Assembly (NCBI RefSeq): GCF_000153405.2
Contig: NC_020802.1
Span: 515,883-579,882, forward strand
DNA length: 64,000 nucleotides
Source: Psychromonas sp. CNPT3
GTDB lineage: Bacteria; Pseudomonadota; Gammaproteobacteria; Enterobacterales; Psychromonadaceae
Direction of reading: 5' to 3'
Shown: positions 50,384-59,240 of the stretch, piece by piece
How the letters are laid out: every line of letters starts with the position of its first letter
Numbering within the stretch: position 1 is the first letter of the stretch
Made by a program: the position numbers and the translations under genes
Notes under the pieces: model-generated
Databases searched by the model: none
What the model was told of the DNA's origin: nothing
What the model saw: the letters and a program-made list of their open reading frames with translations, nothing else

Positions 50384-50830
50384 GCTTGGCAATGACCTAC
50401 TCGAACATGGAACATAAATAGCCTGCCGAAGGCAGATACATATTGTGTGATAGTAGGGCGAGTTTGCCGACAGGCAAGTATACGAGCGGGTGAGCTCTGC
50501 GAATCCCGACCGTCGCCAAGCGCCTCTCTTAATAAATTCCAACGATAAACCCCAGTCCTTCTTTGATGTGCTGGGGTTTTTTCGTTATTAGCTTGGCTAG
50601 ATGACCACTCTCACATGGGAAATAAACAGCGCGGCGTAGGCAGAAGCATATTATGTGATTTTAGGGGCGAGTTTGCCGGCAAGCAAGTGTTTGATCGGAT
50701 GAGATCGTTGGATCCTGTCCATCGCCCAAGTACCTATTTTTAGAAAAGAAAGAATAACCCAGTCGATTTTGTCGACTGGGTTTTTTATTGCCTATGACTT
50801 ACTATCAGATAGGAAATAAGCAACGCTAAG
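50384..50830. repeat. Degenerate tandem units of inverted 5S tail, spacer, 5S tail and terminator
   Basis: After the rrn terminator, 50384-50410 is a reversed copy of the 5S 3' end (24 of 27 positions equal to its reverse complement). A spacer of about 100 bases leads to a second direct 5S tail (50511-50525), a second near-identical terminator (50548-50586) and a second reversed 5S tail (50591-50619). A third, weaker round has CCATCGCCCAAG at 50719, a different terminator at 50756-50787 and a barely recognisable reversed tail. The repeat step is about 207-212 bases. The spacers share GGGCGAGTTTG and other blocks. The remaining bases to 50975 have no gene except the glpD leader. Confidence 0.8.
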
Positions 50831-50975
50831 TGGGGCGAGTTTGTCTGCATTGCACATTAAATAAATCCGTTAAAATATAGATGGAGATTAGATCAAGTGA
50901 CAACAAGTGACTACCCTTAGATATCATCAGTAAATAACAAATGTTAGCTTCTATATTGGTGCTAATAGGATAATT

Positions 50976-52475
50976 ATGCAAAGAGAAAAAGAAGATGAAC
51001 TTCTAGATATCATTATCGTCGGAGGTGGTATCAACGGAGCCGGTATCGCTGCAGATGCCTCGGGCCGAGGATTAAAAGTCGCCTTATTTGAAGCGAAAGA
51101 TTTTGCATCTGCAACATCATCCGCGAGTTCTAAATTATTACACGGCGGATTACGCTATTTAGAGCATTATGATTTCCGGTTAGTATCAGAAGCATTAGCC
51201 GAGCGAGAAATCATATTACGCAAAGCACCTCATATTGTAAAAGGCATGCGTTTTCGTCTTCCTCATCGTCCTTTTTTACGACCTGCTTGGATGATACGTA
51301 TGGGTCTTTTCTTATATGATCATCTGGGAAAACGCAGTATTTTAGGATCCTCTCATCAAGTTGATTTAGCGGTATCTGGTTTGTTCAAAAAAGACATTAA
51401 TATAGGTTTTGAATATTCTGATTGCTGGGTGGATGATGCTCGTTTAGTAATTTTAAATGTAATCGATGCAAAGGAGCGTGGTGCAGAAGTGCATAATTAT
51501 TGCCGAGTGGTTAACGCAGAAGATCGAGAGGGGATCTGGCATGTCAGTATAGTGGATGAAACATCAGGGCGACATTTTATTCGCAAAAGTAAAGTATTGG
51601 TTAATGCAACAGGGCCTTGGGTAAAACAATTTTTTGATGAACATTTAAAAACAACTTCTCCTCGTAATATTCGCCTAGTAAAAGGTTCTCATATTGTTGT
51701 ACCTAAAATACATAATGAAGAGTATGCCTATATTTTACAGAATAGAGATGAACGCATCGTTTTTGTGATCCCTTATCTGCACGATTTCTCCATGATAGGA
51801 ACAACAGATGTGAGCTATGAAGGTGATCCTCGAGAGGTAGAAGTATCTGTAGATGAAATTAATTATTTAATCAATGTGGTAAATGATCATTTTGTTAAGC
51901 AGATAAATAAGAGTGATATAGTTTGGTCTTATAGTGGCGTTCGCCCTTTATGTGATAATGGAACGAATTCCCCCCAAACAATAACGCGTGATTATACGCT
52001 GACGTTACAACAAAACATGAATAAAGCCCCTTTACTTTCGATTTTTGGCGGTAAATTAACAACTTACCGGAGGTTAGCTGAATCAGCTATGTTACATCTA
52101 GCTTCTTTTTTTCCGTCTGCAGGGGGACCGTGGACTGAGTATGAAGCGTTACCTGGAGGGGATTTTAGTTGCTCAAAAGAACAATTATGTAAAAATATTA
52201 GATCTGATTTTCCATGGTTAAATATATCTACGGCAAAACGTTATATTGATCAATACGGTACGTTAGCATGGAAAATATTTAAAGATGTACATGAGGAAGA
52301 AGACATGGGAATGTTTTTTGCTACTGGCGTTTATGCACGAGAAATAGACTATCTAATTGAATATGAGTTTGTAAAAAAGTTAGACGATATGTTATGGCGT
52401 AGGACAAAATTAGGCATTTATTTAAGCGATGATCAGAAACTTGCGATCGCGTCATATATGAAATTAAAGATATGA
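50976..52475 (+). CDS. glpD: Aerobic glycerol-3-phosphate dehydrogenase GlpD
   Basis: An FAD-dependent, membrane-associated enzyme that oxidises glycerol 3-phosphate to dihydroxyacetone phosphate and reduces quinone. The 499 residues begin with the FAD dinucleotide fold (IIIVGGGINGAGIAADASGRG). Family motifs follow: SSASSKLLHGGLRYLEHYDFRLV, VNATGPWVKQF, GSHIVVP, DVSYEGDP and YSGVRPLCDNG. The FAD-binding strand FGGKLTTYRRLAE leads to the GlpD C-terminal domain. A TAGGAT ribosome site precedes the ATG. No glpF/glpK neighbour is seen, so it stands alone after the rrn operon. Confidence 0.95.
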   Translation: MQREKEDELLDIIIVGGGINGAGIAADASGRGLKVALFEAKDFASATSSASSKLLHGGLRYLEHYDFRLVSEALAEREIILRKAPHIVKGMRFRLPHRPFLRPAWMIRMGLFLYDHLGKRSILGSSHQVDLAVSGLFKKDINIGFEYSDCWVDDARLVILNVIDAKERGAEVHNYCRVVNAEDREGIWHVSIVDETSGRHFIRKSKVLVNATGPWVKQFFDEHLKTTSPRNIRLVKGSHIVVPKIHNEEYAYILQNRDERIVFVIPYLHDFSMIGTTDVSYEGDPREVEVSVDEINYLINVVNDHFVKQINKSDIVWSYSGVRPLCDNGTNSPQTITRDYTLTLQQNMNKAPLLSIFGGKLTTYRRLAESAMLHLASFFPSAGGPWTEYEALPGGDFSCSKEQLCKNIRSDFPWLNISTAKRYIDQYGTLAWKIFKDVHEEEDMGMFFATGVYAREIDYLIEYEFVKKLDDMLWRRTKLGIYLSDDQKLAIASYMKLKI

Positions 52476-52622
52476 AAATAAGCGATGAGCATCGAGAGAA
52501 TTTATCAGGCAACTAATATTATTTCATTTAAGGCGTCACTTTAGATATTAAATATAATGCCAAACACTATTTTCGTTGGTATATTTAAACGTATCAATAT
52601 TACTCACTATAGGTTATAGCTG

Positions 52623-53075
52623 ATGATCACATGGCACGTTTTATCGTTTAATGAACTATCAACAGAGCAACTTTATGCGCTTATGCAATTAAGAGTGAAT
52701 GTATTTGTAGTTGAGCAGGCCTGCGCCTATGCAGAGCTTGATGGTAAAGATACTATGAAAGGTGTTTATCATTTATTCGCAATAGAAAATAATGAAATTA
52801 TTGCCTGTGCAAGATTACTTCCCGCTGGGATCTCTTTTAAAAATGTGAGTATAGGCCGTGTCGCCATTACTAAAAGTGAACGAGGAAAAGGAATTGGGCA
52901 TCAACTGATAGAGCAAGCGTTGAAACAATGTGAAAGACTTTGGCCTGGTGAAAGTATTGATATTGGCGCACAAGAATATTTAGAAACATTCTATCGAAGC
53001 TATGGATTTCAATGCATCTCATCAGTGTATTTAGAAGATGATATCGCACATATTGATATGCGTTTAGCTAAATAA
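52623..53075 (+). CDS. elaA: GNAT-family acetyltransferase ElaA
   Basis: A 150-residue N-acetyltransferase close to E. coli ElaA: YALMQLRVNVFVVEQACAYAELDG at the front, the acetyl-CoA loop in GRVAITKSERGKGIGHQLI (R-x-x-G-x-G), then GAQEYLETFYRSYGF near the C-terminus. The substrate is unknown; the fold and motifs make the enzyme class safe. It follows glpD by 147 bases with its own start and is not obviously in an operon. Confidence 0.9.
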   Translation: MITWHVLSFNELSTEQLYALMQLRVNVFVVEQACAYAELDGKDTMKGVYHLFAIENNEIIACARLLPAGISFKNVSIGRVAITKSERGKGIGHQLIEQALKQCERLWPGESIDIGAQEYLETFYRSYGFQCISSVYLEDDIAHIDMRLAK

Positions 53076-53160
53076 TGAGATACGCTAAAGGACACGTTTT
53101 GTAATAAAGGGTATGAAATTTAATAAAACTCTTTTCTTTGGTGGTTAGATACTTACTTTA

Positions 53161-53182
53161 TTTTTTTTGGGGGGGGGGGGGG
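53161..53182. repeat. Homopolymer junction: T8 followed by about G14
   Basis: A run of T directly followed by fourteen G at 53169-53182, in the gap between elaA and the chemoreceptor gene. Such G-tracts are prone to slippage and to miscounting. Nearby an imperfect hairpin (AAGGAG...TTAACG / CGTTAA...CTCCTT, 53273-53308) may end the chemoreceptor transcript. Confidence 0.85.
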
Positions 53183-53365
53183 ACTGCGCGGGTCTTTCAC
53201 TAATTTTATAACAAATTAGGCTCGTTTAATTATATAAATACAGTAGAAATCGCATTCAATCTCAAAAAATCAAAGGAGATTTAACGAACTAAACGTTAAG
53301 CCTCCTTAAATTTAAAGTATTACTACGCTCACATATCAGTTTAGGATATATGTTGCTCTAGAATT

Positions 53366-54454
53366 TTAGTGATGCTCTGCTATTTCATCAAGATACTGCA
53401 TGACTATTTTACTTGCATCTTCCATCGCGCGTAAATGTACAATCGCTTTTTCTTTATCGCCACTTAAAATTAAAACCAAAGCTTCAACTCCATTCCTATG
53501 AACCTCTTTATGTGGTTCATCAAGTCTTCTAAAGGCAGATAGCTCACTGTGACTTTCAGATCCCGTACTTTGATACCATTTACCCAGTCGGCACATCGTA
53601 TGACTCGAGAAGTCATCAATTGATTTGGTACTTAGGCCTGAGGCGACAGCATAGATATCGCCTTTCCATACAATGTGATCTAATTTTACTGTTTGAATAA
53701 AAGTACGTAAGGAAGCATGGGTGATCGTATTCTTCATTGAAGAGCAACACGTAATAATGGAAGCGTAATGTTCATTTAGTTTTTCTACCCCGCCGGATAA
53801 TTGACTATTACTATTTTGGATGTCACTGACAGAATCTACTGTCTCTGAGGTCGATTTAATGATCCCATTAACTAATTCTGCAACTTCATTTGCTGATGTA
53901 TTGGTATTATTAGCAAGAGAGCGCACTTCATCTGCAACCACACTAAATCCTCTGCCAGCTTCCCCTGCACGAGCAGCCTCTATGGCCGCATTTAATGCAA
54001 GTAAATTTGTTTGGTCAGAAATTTTTGATATAGTTGAAACGAAAGAATTAATACTGCCAGCCATCTGTGACAAACCTGATATGTTCTCTGTCATTCCTCC
54101 CATTTTGTGGGTGAGATCGTGCATTTCAGAAACCATATGCTTTAAAGATGTACTGGATATATCAAGTAAGCCATTAATTTGGTTACTTGCTTGGCTCTCA
54201 GATTCAATGGCTTGATATGAAGAAAGTACCGTTTCTCTAACATCTTCAATACGACTAATACACTCAACAGCGCACTTAAGGAGCATATGTTCAAATTTAA
54301 CATCGGGATCATTAAATGGATCCGCTAAGCGATCAGATAGCTCTTGATTTTTAAGCTCTAAATTACGATTTCTAAGCTTTAGATCATTCACTTCTTGTTG
54401 TAAACCACCATGTTGTTCAAACAGCAAACCATACTTTGATTGTAAAACAAACAT
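53366..54454 (-). CDS. Soluble methyl-accepting chemotaxis-type receptor with zinc-binding CZB domain
   Basis: A 362-residue cytoplasmic signalling protein without membrane segments. It has an N-terminal coiled coil (about residues 12-45) and a shortened receptor signalling hairpin, with the highly conserved tip [24 protein letters not shown] (about 147-170) followed by [10 protein letters not shown]. The C-terminal CZB domain (about 255-362) has H in LDHIVWK, C in [10 protein letters not shown] and the paired histidines in [10 protein letters not shown], the four-ligand zinc site. Relatives such as TlpD sense oxidants or hypochlorite through this zinc. The start at 54454 gives MFVLQSKYG. It is isolated from other chemotaxis genes. 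Confidence 0.9.
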   Translation of the reverse strand: MFVLQSKYGLLFEQHGGLQQEVNDLKLRNRNLELKNQELSDRLADPFNDPDVKFEHMLLKCAVECISRIEDVRETVLSSYQAIESESQASNQINGLLDISSTSLKHMVSEMHDLTHKMGGMTENISGLSQMAGSINSFVSTISKISDQTNLLALNAAIEAARAGEAGRGFSVVADEVRSLANNTNTSANEVAELVNGIIKSTSETVDSVSDIQNSNSQLSGGVEKLNEHYASIITCCSSMKNTITHASLRTFIQTVKLDHIVWKGDIYAVASGLSTKSIDDFSSHTMCRLGKWYQSTGSESHSELSAFRRLDEPHKEVHRNGVEALVLILSGDKEKAIVHLRAMEDASKIVMQYLDEIAEHH

Positions 54455-54785
54455 TGAATCCCTCTACAAATAATTGACTTTATGTATGTATGGTAGACAT
54501 AATAAAGACAATTGGCGCGGTAAATGTTACAAATATAATTTTTTTGTGAATAAAGTGTCGAGTTAATGCCGTTTTTCTACAGAATCATTGATATTTAATA
54601 AAAAAATGAAAATTTGATTAAGTCGAGAAAGTCACAACAATACAGATTAAAGGCTACGTAAAGTGAGCATTTAAAATAGGAGCAGGGGAAAAATATCTAA
54701 TATATAGAGGAGAGGGAAGTTACTGTTACTTGTTTACTGAGCGAGGGGATCTTCACCACTCAATAGAATTCTATGAAAATTACTT

Positions 54786-55006
54786 TTATGCATTCAGGTG
54801 TCTGTTTATAAAAAAGGCCATTGTTCTTTCCGCTACAAATTGTAGGTCTGAATTTTGTTGTGTATTAGATGCTAACCCATCATCCCAAGCTACAGGTGAG
54901 ACTGCTACATAAGTGCCCGCGTGAAAATCATCTCCATGGCCATCACAATATCGAGATTTTGATCTGGTCGATTAAAAGCATCGTTTATGGGACCATGAAT
55001 GATCAT
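54786..55006 (-). pseudogene. Frameshifted remnant of an unidentified gene
   Basis: On the minus strand one frame reads from ATG 55006 as MIIHGPINDAFNRPDQNLDI, then degenerates to a stop. A second frame, overlapping near 54947, reads DGHGDDFHAGTYVAVSPVAW (from about 54944), then DDGLASNTQQNSDLQFVAE and RTMAFFINRHLNA to a stop at 54786. Joined by one frame change they give about 73 residues of protein-like sequence, which neither frame explains alone. I do not recognise the family. It could also be an error in the sequence of a small functional gene. Confidence 0.45.
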
Positions 55007-55188
55007 AAAATAAAGAAATTTAAATACGGGCTTCTTTGTTATACATCGGTAGTGAAATCAATATAGAGAGAAGAATTATCGGGGAGTAACAAAAACGAGT
55101 GAGCATTTAGTGTCTGTTGTAATGTTGTATTTTTTTATGAAGCTGTTGTTTTGTATATTACGAGTGAGTGTGATGTTTTATATTTAGA

Positions 55189-55235
55189 TTGAAGTGAAAT
55201 TAATAATTTTTAAGAGCTTATTAATTTCACTTCAA
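55189..55235 (-). terminator. Long hairpin after pyrI
   Basis: A perfect 18-base stem (55189-55206 and 55218-55235) with an 11-base loop, beginning seven bases after the pyrI stop on the minus strand. There is no good T-run on the minus strand, so it may protect the mRNA end as much as stop transcription. Confidence 0.75.
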
Positions 55236-55241
55236 ATAATA

Positions 55242-55706
55242 CTAGTTACATTCTGCCATAATCTCTCGAGAGAATACTTTCTCACAATATTTACAACGTA
55301 AGAATAAAACGTCATCTTTACTAAGTACATTAAAACTGGTTTCAACGGGTTCGTTATGTGTAATACAGTTGCTATTAGGGCAACTAAAAACAGCATTTAC
55401 TTTTTCGGGTAAAGTCAGTTGGAATTTCTCAGATACTTCGTAATCTTTAATTTGGTTAATCGTTGCATTTTGCGTATACAGCGCTAATAAATTGGCTTGA
55501 TCTTTGGTGATAAAAACATTCTCTATTTTAATAATGTCTTTATGGCCAATGGCAGAAGATGGTAAATTAAGGCCTATAGTCACGCTGTGATGGGTTTTAT
55601 CGATTTGAAATAATTTTAATATTTTGATCCCCAGTGTTGCAGGAATATGATCGATAACCGTACCATTTTTAATCGCTTCAACTTGTAATTTTGTTTTCTT
55701 GATCAT
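55242..55706 (-). CDS. pyrI: Aspartate carbamoyltransferase regulatory chain PyrI
   Basis: The regulatory subunit binds CTP and ATP and holds the catalytic trimers together through a zinc site. The 154-residue product has the allosteric domain (AIKNGTVIDHIPATLGIKIL, LPSSAIGHKDIIKIEN) and a C-terminal zinc domain with CPNSNC (about 109-114) and CKYC (about 138-141). It begins 10 bases after pyrB and ends just before a long hairpin. The enzyme should be the allosteric dodecamer of the enterobacterial type. Confidence 0.97.
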   Translation of the reverse strand: MIKKTKLQVEAIKNGTVIDHIPATLGIKILKLFQIDKTHHSVTIGLNLPSSAIGHKDIIKIENVFITKDQANLLALYTQNATINQIKDYEVSEKFQLTLPEKVNAVFSCPNSNCITHNEPVETSFNVLSKDDVLFLRCKYCEKVFSREIMAECN

Positions 55707-55716
55707 GATCTATATC

Positions 55717-56649
55717 CTAATTTAATTTTTCATTAAGAACGAGTGCAAGTAACGCTTCTCGTGCGTAAACACCATTTTCTGCTTGTTGAAAATAGTAAGC
55801 ATGCTTAGTTTTATCGACATCAATGGTAATTTCATCAACGCGTGGTAGAGGGTGCAATACCTTCATGTTTTCACGTGCGTTTTGGAGCATGTCAGCTTTT
55901 AAGATGAAAGCAGATTTAATATGCGCATATTCAGATTCATCAAAGCGTTCTTTTTGTACGCGGGTCATGTACAAAATATCGAGTTCAGCAACGACTTCTT
56001 CTATTGTGTTATGAATACTATATTCAATGTTTGCATCATCTAATTCTTGATAAATATGTGCTGGCATCGCTAATATTTCAGGGGAGATAAAGAAAAACTT
56101 TATATTCTTAAATTTTGCTAACGCTTGCGTTAAAGAGTGTACTGTTCTGCCATATTTTAAGTCACCCACAAAGGCAACATTTAAGTTGTCGAGTCGTCCT
56201 TGTGTTTCAAAGATACTAAAAAGATCTAAAATGGTTTGTGTTGGATGTTGATTTGACCCATCACCACCATTGATAACAGGCGTGTTATTAGAGAATTCAG
56301 AGGCTAAGCGAGCCGCCCCTTCTTGTGGGTGGCGCATCACAAATGCGTCGACATAAGAGGCGATGACCTGTACTGAATCTGCAAGTGTTTCGCCTTTCTT
56401 CGCAAGCGATGTATTACCTGCATTATCAAAACCAATCACTGTGCCACCTAAGCGCTGTATTGCTGTTTCAAAGGATAAGCGAGTACGTGTAGAGGGCTCA
56501 AAGAAACAACTAGCAATGACTTTATTTTTTAGCAACGTTGGATCAGGCGTACGCTTTAACTTCTCCGCTGTCTCGACAATAAGCTCTAGCTCTTCTCTAC
56601 TGAGTTCTGGAATTGAAATAATGTGTTTTTGATATAACGTATTGCTCAT
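55717..56649 (-). CDS. pyrB: Aspartate carbamoyltransferase catalytic chain PyrB
   Basis: Makes carbamoyl aspartate from carbamoyl phosphate and aspartate, the first committed pyrimidine step. From ATG 56649 it has 310 residues (E. coli 311). The carbamoyl-phosphate loop [15 protein letters not shown] is at about 51-65, followed by [12 protein letters not shown] (the 80s loop), [26 protein letters not shown] and MTRVQKERF, with [10 protein letters not shown] near the C-terminus. AGAGGAA lies about 7 bases upstream. A frame extended to 56709 would begin at TTG inside the attenuator and is rejected. A leader peptide and attenuator lie directly upstream. Confidence 0.97.
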   Translation of the reverse strand: MSNTLYQKHIISIPELSREELELIVETAEKLKRTPDPTLLKNKVIASCFFEPSTRTRLSFETAIQRLGGTVIGFDNAGNTSLAKKGETLADSVQVIASYVDAFVMRHPQEGAARLASEFSNNTPVINGGDGSNQHPTQTILDLFSIFETQGRLDNLNVAFVGDLKYGRTVHSLTQALAKFKNIKFFFISPEILAMPAHIYQELDDANIEYSIHNTIEEVVAELDILYMTRVQKERFDESEYAHIKSAFILKADMLQNARENMKVLHPLPRVDEITIDVDKTKHAYYFQQAENGVYAREALLALVLNEKLN

Positions 56650-56690
56650 TTTTATTTCCTCTTTACGTATTTTCGATTTATCAACAGGCA

Positions 56691-56718
56691 AAAAAAAAGC
56701 CTTCTGCAATAGAAGACT
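56691..56718 (-). promoter_or_regulatory. Transcription attenuator of pyrBI
   Basis: On the minus strand, AGTCTTCT / AGAAGGCT (56711-56718 and 56698-56705, one G-U) form a hairpin followed by eight U (A-run 56691-56698 on the plus strand). It lies just after the stop of the short leader reading frame and about 45 bases before pyrB, so UTP-dependent coupling of transcription and leader translation could decide read-through. Confidence 0.8.
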
Positions 56719-56720
56719 TT

Positions 56721-56783
56721 TTAAATATGAATAAGGTACAACTGGATTTTTTTAAATACATGATCGTGATTTATATAGCGCAT
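56721..56783 (-). CDS. Probable pyrBI leader peptide (PyrL-like)
   Basis: A 20-residue open frame, ATG at 56783, reading [20 protein letters not shown] and stopping two bases before the attenuator stem. Its end overlaps the U-rich transcript segment (codons such as TTT, ATT, TAC). The position and U-rich template fit the PyrL mechanism of E. coli, in which low UTP makes polymerase pause so that the ribosome reaches the hairpin and prevents termination. The sequence is not similar to E. coli PyrL; the assignment rests on layout. A weak GGAA lies about 10 bases upstream. Confidence 0.55.
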   Translation of the reverse strand: MRYINHDHVFKKIQLYLIHI

Positions 56784-56815
56784 TTTATAAGCGTTCCAGT
56801 CATTAAATTGAGCGG

Positions 56816-56845
56816 ATTATATACTCGTTATTAGAATAAATCCAA
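56816..56845 (-). promoter_or_regulatory. Candidate pyrBI promoter
   Basis: Minus-strand TTGGAT at 56840-56845 and TATAAT at 56816-56821, 18-base spacer, about 32 bases before the leader ATG. The interval from here to 57119 (the arcB terminator) has no gene apart from a doubtful 15-codon frame at 57062-57109. Confidence 0.6.
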
Positions 56846-57119
56846 TGTTTAAATTTATATATTAGAGGTGCCCCAATAAATGTATCTGTCGCACGTGACT
56901 TTATTTAATTCCGATAATTAAATTACCACGCAAACACTTCAAAGAAACAAGGCGATTTCTATTTTGTTTAACTATAACAATGTATTACTGATTATTTGTT
57001 TTGTTTTTTGTTCTTTTTAATGGAAAAGTTGAATTTTAATTATTGGAGTGGAATATTTTTTATGTGGGATATTGATATATATCTGTTAGCTGGGATGCTT
57101 AAAGGGTAATAATGCAGGC

Positions 57120-57153
57120 AAAAAAAAGCACCAACATAAAGATGTTGATGCTC
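57120..57153 (-). terminator. Intrinsic terminator after arcB
   Basis: Minus-strand AGCATCAACAT / ATGTTGGTGCT stem with a short loop, followed by eight U. It ends the arginine deiminase operon and separates it from pyrBI. Confidence 0.92.
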
Positions 57154-57172
57154 AAAGTTAATTTACTCGTGG

Positions 57173-58177
57173 TTATGCACCAAGAGTCGCAACCATAACT
57201 GCTTTGATTGTATGCATGCGGTTTTCTGCTTCATCAAAAACGATAGAATGTGCAGATTCAAATACTTCTTCTGTTACTTCTAAGCCTTTCATGTTGTATT
57301 TTTCTGAGATTTCAGCACCAACAGTCGTTTCATCATTGTGGAACGCAGGAAGACAATGCATGAATTTAACTTTAGGATTACCTGTTGCTTTGATCATATC
57401 CATGTTGATTTGGTATGGTGTCATTAATTTAACACGTTCATCCCAAGCGTCTTTAGACTCGCCCATAGATACCCAAACGTCAGTGTATAAGAAATCACAA
57501 CCTTCAACACCGGCTTTGATGTCATCAGTTAGTGTGATTTTTGCGCCAGTTACAGCCGCAATTTCACGACAAGTTGCTACTAATTCTGAATCAGGAGCAA
57601 ATTCTTTTGGAGAAACAAGACGAATGTCCATACCCATTTTAGCAGCACCAACCATCAAAGAGTTACCCATGTTGTTTTGTGCATCGCCTAAGTATGCGAA
57701 AGAAATTTCATTTAAGTTTTTGCCTTCAGCATGCTCTTGCATCGTTAAGAAATCAGCTAAGATTTGTGTAGGGTGGAACTCAGTTGTTAGACCATTCCAT
57801 ACAGGAACGCCCGCATGTGCGCCTAGCTCTTCTACGATCTCTTGACCAAAACCACGGTACTCAATACCATCATACATGCGGCCAAGTACGCGCGCAGTAT
57901 CTTTCATTGATTCTTTATGACCAATTTGAGATCCTGTTGGGCCTAAATATGTAACATTTGCACCTTGATCATAAGCTGCAACTTCAAATGCACAACGTGT
58001 ACGAGTTGAACCTTTTTCAAAGATTAACGCAATGTTTTTACCTGTTAGGGTTTTTTGCTCATAACCATTATATTTGGCTTTTTTAAGGTTAGCAGCAAGC
58101 TCTAACATATGTTGAATCTCACGCGGAGTGAAATCTAATAGTTTTAAAAAGTTACGATTACGAAGATTAAAAGCCAT
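57173..58177 (-). CDS. arcB: Ornithine carbamoyltransferase (catabolic context)
   Basis: In this operon the enzyme should split citrulline with phosphate into ornithine and carbamoyl phosphate; the same fold runs the biosynthetic reaction. The 334 residues contain the carbamoyl-phosphate loop [19 protein letters not shown] (about 55-73), [43 protein letters not shown] and the ornithine-site [12 protein letters not shown], then [26 protein letters not shown] precedes the ATG by 4-5 bases. By sequence it is close to the anabolic ArgF/ArgI. The call arcB rests on the neighbours arcC and arcA; it may serve both pathways. Confidence 0.88.
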   Translation of the reverse strand: MAFNLRNRNFLKLLDFTPREIQHMLELAANLKKAKYNGYEQKTLTGKNIALIFEKGSTRTRCAFEVAAYDQGANVTYLGPTGSQIGHKESMKDTARVLGRMYDGIEYRGFGQEIVEELGAHAGVPVWNGLTTEFHPTQILADFLTMQEHAEGKNLNEISFAYLGDAQNNMGNSLMVGAAKMGMDIRLVSPKEFAPDSELVATCREIAAVTGAKITLTDDIKAGVEGCDFLYTDVWVSMGESKDAWDERVKLMTPYQINMDMIKATGNPKVKFMHCLPAFHNDETTVGAEISEKYNMKGLEVTEEVFESAHSIVFDEAENRMHTIKAVMVATLGA

Positions 58178-58264
58178 GATATTATCCTTTATATATATAG
58201 TTTGGTCAGTGTCTTTAGTTATAAATTGCTGACCAATGTTATGATTATTATTTTTAATTAGTAC

Positions 58265-59176
58265 TTATTCAGCAACAATGTTTGTGCCGGCTTCGCCTTT
58301 AAGAATACGTAGACCTGCGTCTAAAGTACCAATACCTACAAATGAGCCACCTTTTTTGATGAATTCACAAGAAGCTTGAACTTTAGGACCCATAGAGCCT
58401 GCGTCAAAAGTATATTTATCTAATTCAGCTGGCGTTGTTTTGCGCAATGCAACTTGAGTTGGTTTTCCCCAATCAAGATAAACAGCGTCAGTATCCGTTA
58501 GGATCAATAGTGCATCTGCATTTAGCTGTTTTGCTAAGAAGGCTGCAGACATATCTTTATCGATAACAGCTTCAATACCCACTAATTTACCATCTACTTT
58601 CGTTACTGGAATGCCACCGCCGCCAGTACAAATTACTAAATGGTTTTGTTTAATTAATGTAGTGATCGCATCATCTTCAATAATACCAATAGGTAATGGA
58701 CTTGGCACAACGCGACGGAAATGTTTACCATCTGGTTTGATTGTCCAGTTGTGTTTTTCAGCAAGTTCAGTTGCTTCTTCTTCAGTGTAAACAGGACCAA
58801 TTGGTTTTGTTGGATCTTGGAAAGCGGGATCGTTTTCGTCAACACGCATTTGTGTTAGTAAACAAGAAACGTCCATTTCAGGTAGTAAATTCTTAAGTTC
58901 TTGCATTAAGATATAACCGATCATACCTTGTGTTTCAGAGCCTAATACATCTAAAGGGTAAGGTTTAACCGCTTTATATTCTAAGCCTTGTAATGCAAGT
59001 AATCCGACTTGAGGGCCGTTACCATGAACTAATACTACATTATACTCTTTAGCAATTTCTGCAATTGATTTAGCAGCAGTTGCGATATTAGCGCGTTGAA
59101 TATCCGCTTCTAAAGGCTCGCCTCTACGCAGTAGAGCATTTCCACCTAATGCAACAACAACGGTTTTTTTTGTCAT
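58265..59176 (-). CDS. arcC: Carbamate kinase ArcC
   Basis: Uses carbamoyl phosphate and ADP to make ATP, the energy-yielding step of the arginine deiminase pathway. From ATG 59176 the 303-residue product opens VVVALGGNALLRRGEPL (the nucleotide/carbamate site). It then shows VLVHGNGPQVGLL, the GGGGIPV loop (about 212-218), VIDKDMSAAFLAKQL and LTDTDAVYLDWG, all from the amino-acid-kinase fold. A frame extended to 59200 adds eight residues; the nearer ATG has GAGA upstream and fits the family start. It lies between arcA and arcB, an order different from the common arcABC. Confidence 0.95.
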   Translation of the reverse strand: MTKKTVVVALGGNALLRRGEPLEADIQRANIATAAKSIAEIAKEYNVVLVHGNGPQVGLLALQGLEYKAVKPYPLDVLGSETQGMIGYILMQELKNLLPEMDVSCLLTQMRVDENDPAFQDPTKPIGPVYTEEEATELAEKHNWTIKPDGKHFRRVVPSPLPIGIIEDDAITTLIKQNHLVICTGGGGIPVTKVDGKLVGIEAVIDKDMSAAFLAKQLNADALLILTDTDAVYLDWGKPTQVALRKTTPAELDKYTFDAGSMGPKVQASCEFIKKGGSFVGIGTLDAGLRILKGEAGTNIVAE

Positions 59177-59240
59177 AATCTTATTCTCTTTATTGAACAT
59201 TGCACTTAACGATAAGTTAAATGCAATGTATTGTTATTAC

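Larger units (their letters stand above)
54455..55241. other. 787-base gap with a broken gene remnant and otherwise nothing assigned
   Basis: AT-rich and without an intact gene of convincing length. The left part should hold the receptor promoter (near 54480-54560); the middle holds the frameshifted remnant described separately; the right end holds the pyrBI hairpin. Two open frames on the plus strand (60 and 65 codons) have no ribosome site or recognisable sequence. Confidence 0.6.

Noticed and set aside
54730-55066. Two plus-strand frames of 60 and 65 codons
   Set aside because: No ribosome site and no recognisable sequence; the minus-strand remnant gives a better protein-like reading of the same bases.
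56650-56709. Longer PyrB beginning at TTG 56709
   Set aside because: The extra codons lie in the attenuator and ribosome-site region; AGAGGAA plus ATG 56649 gives the family N-terminus.
57062-57109. 15-codon frame after a GGAG
   Set aside because: Spacing from GGAG is too long (about 12 bases) and composition is not distinctive; kept only as a note.
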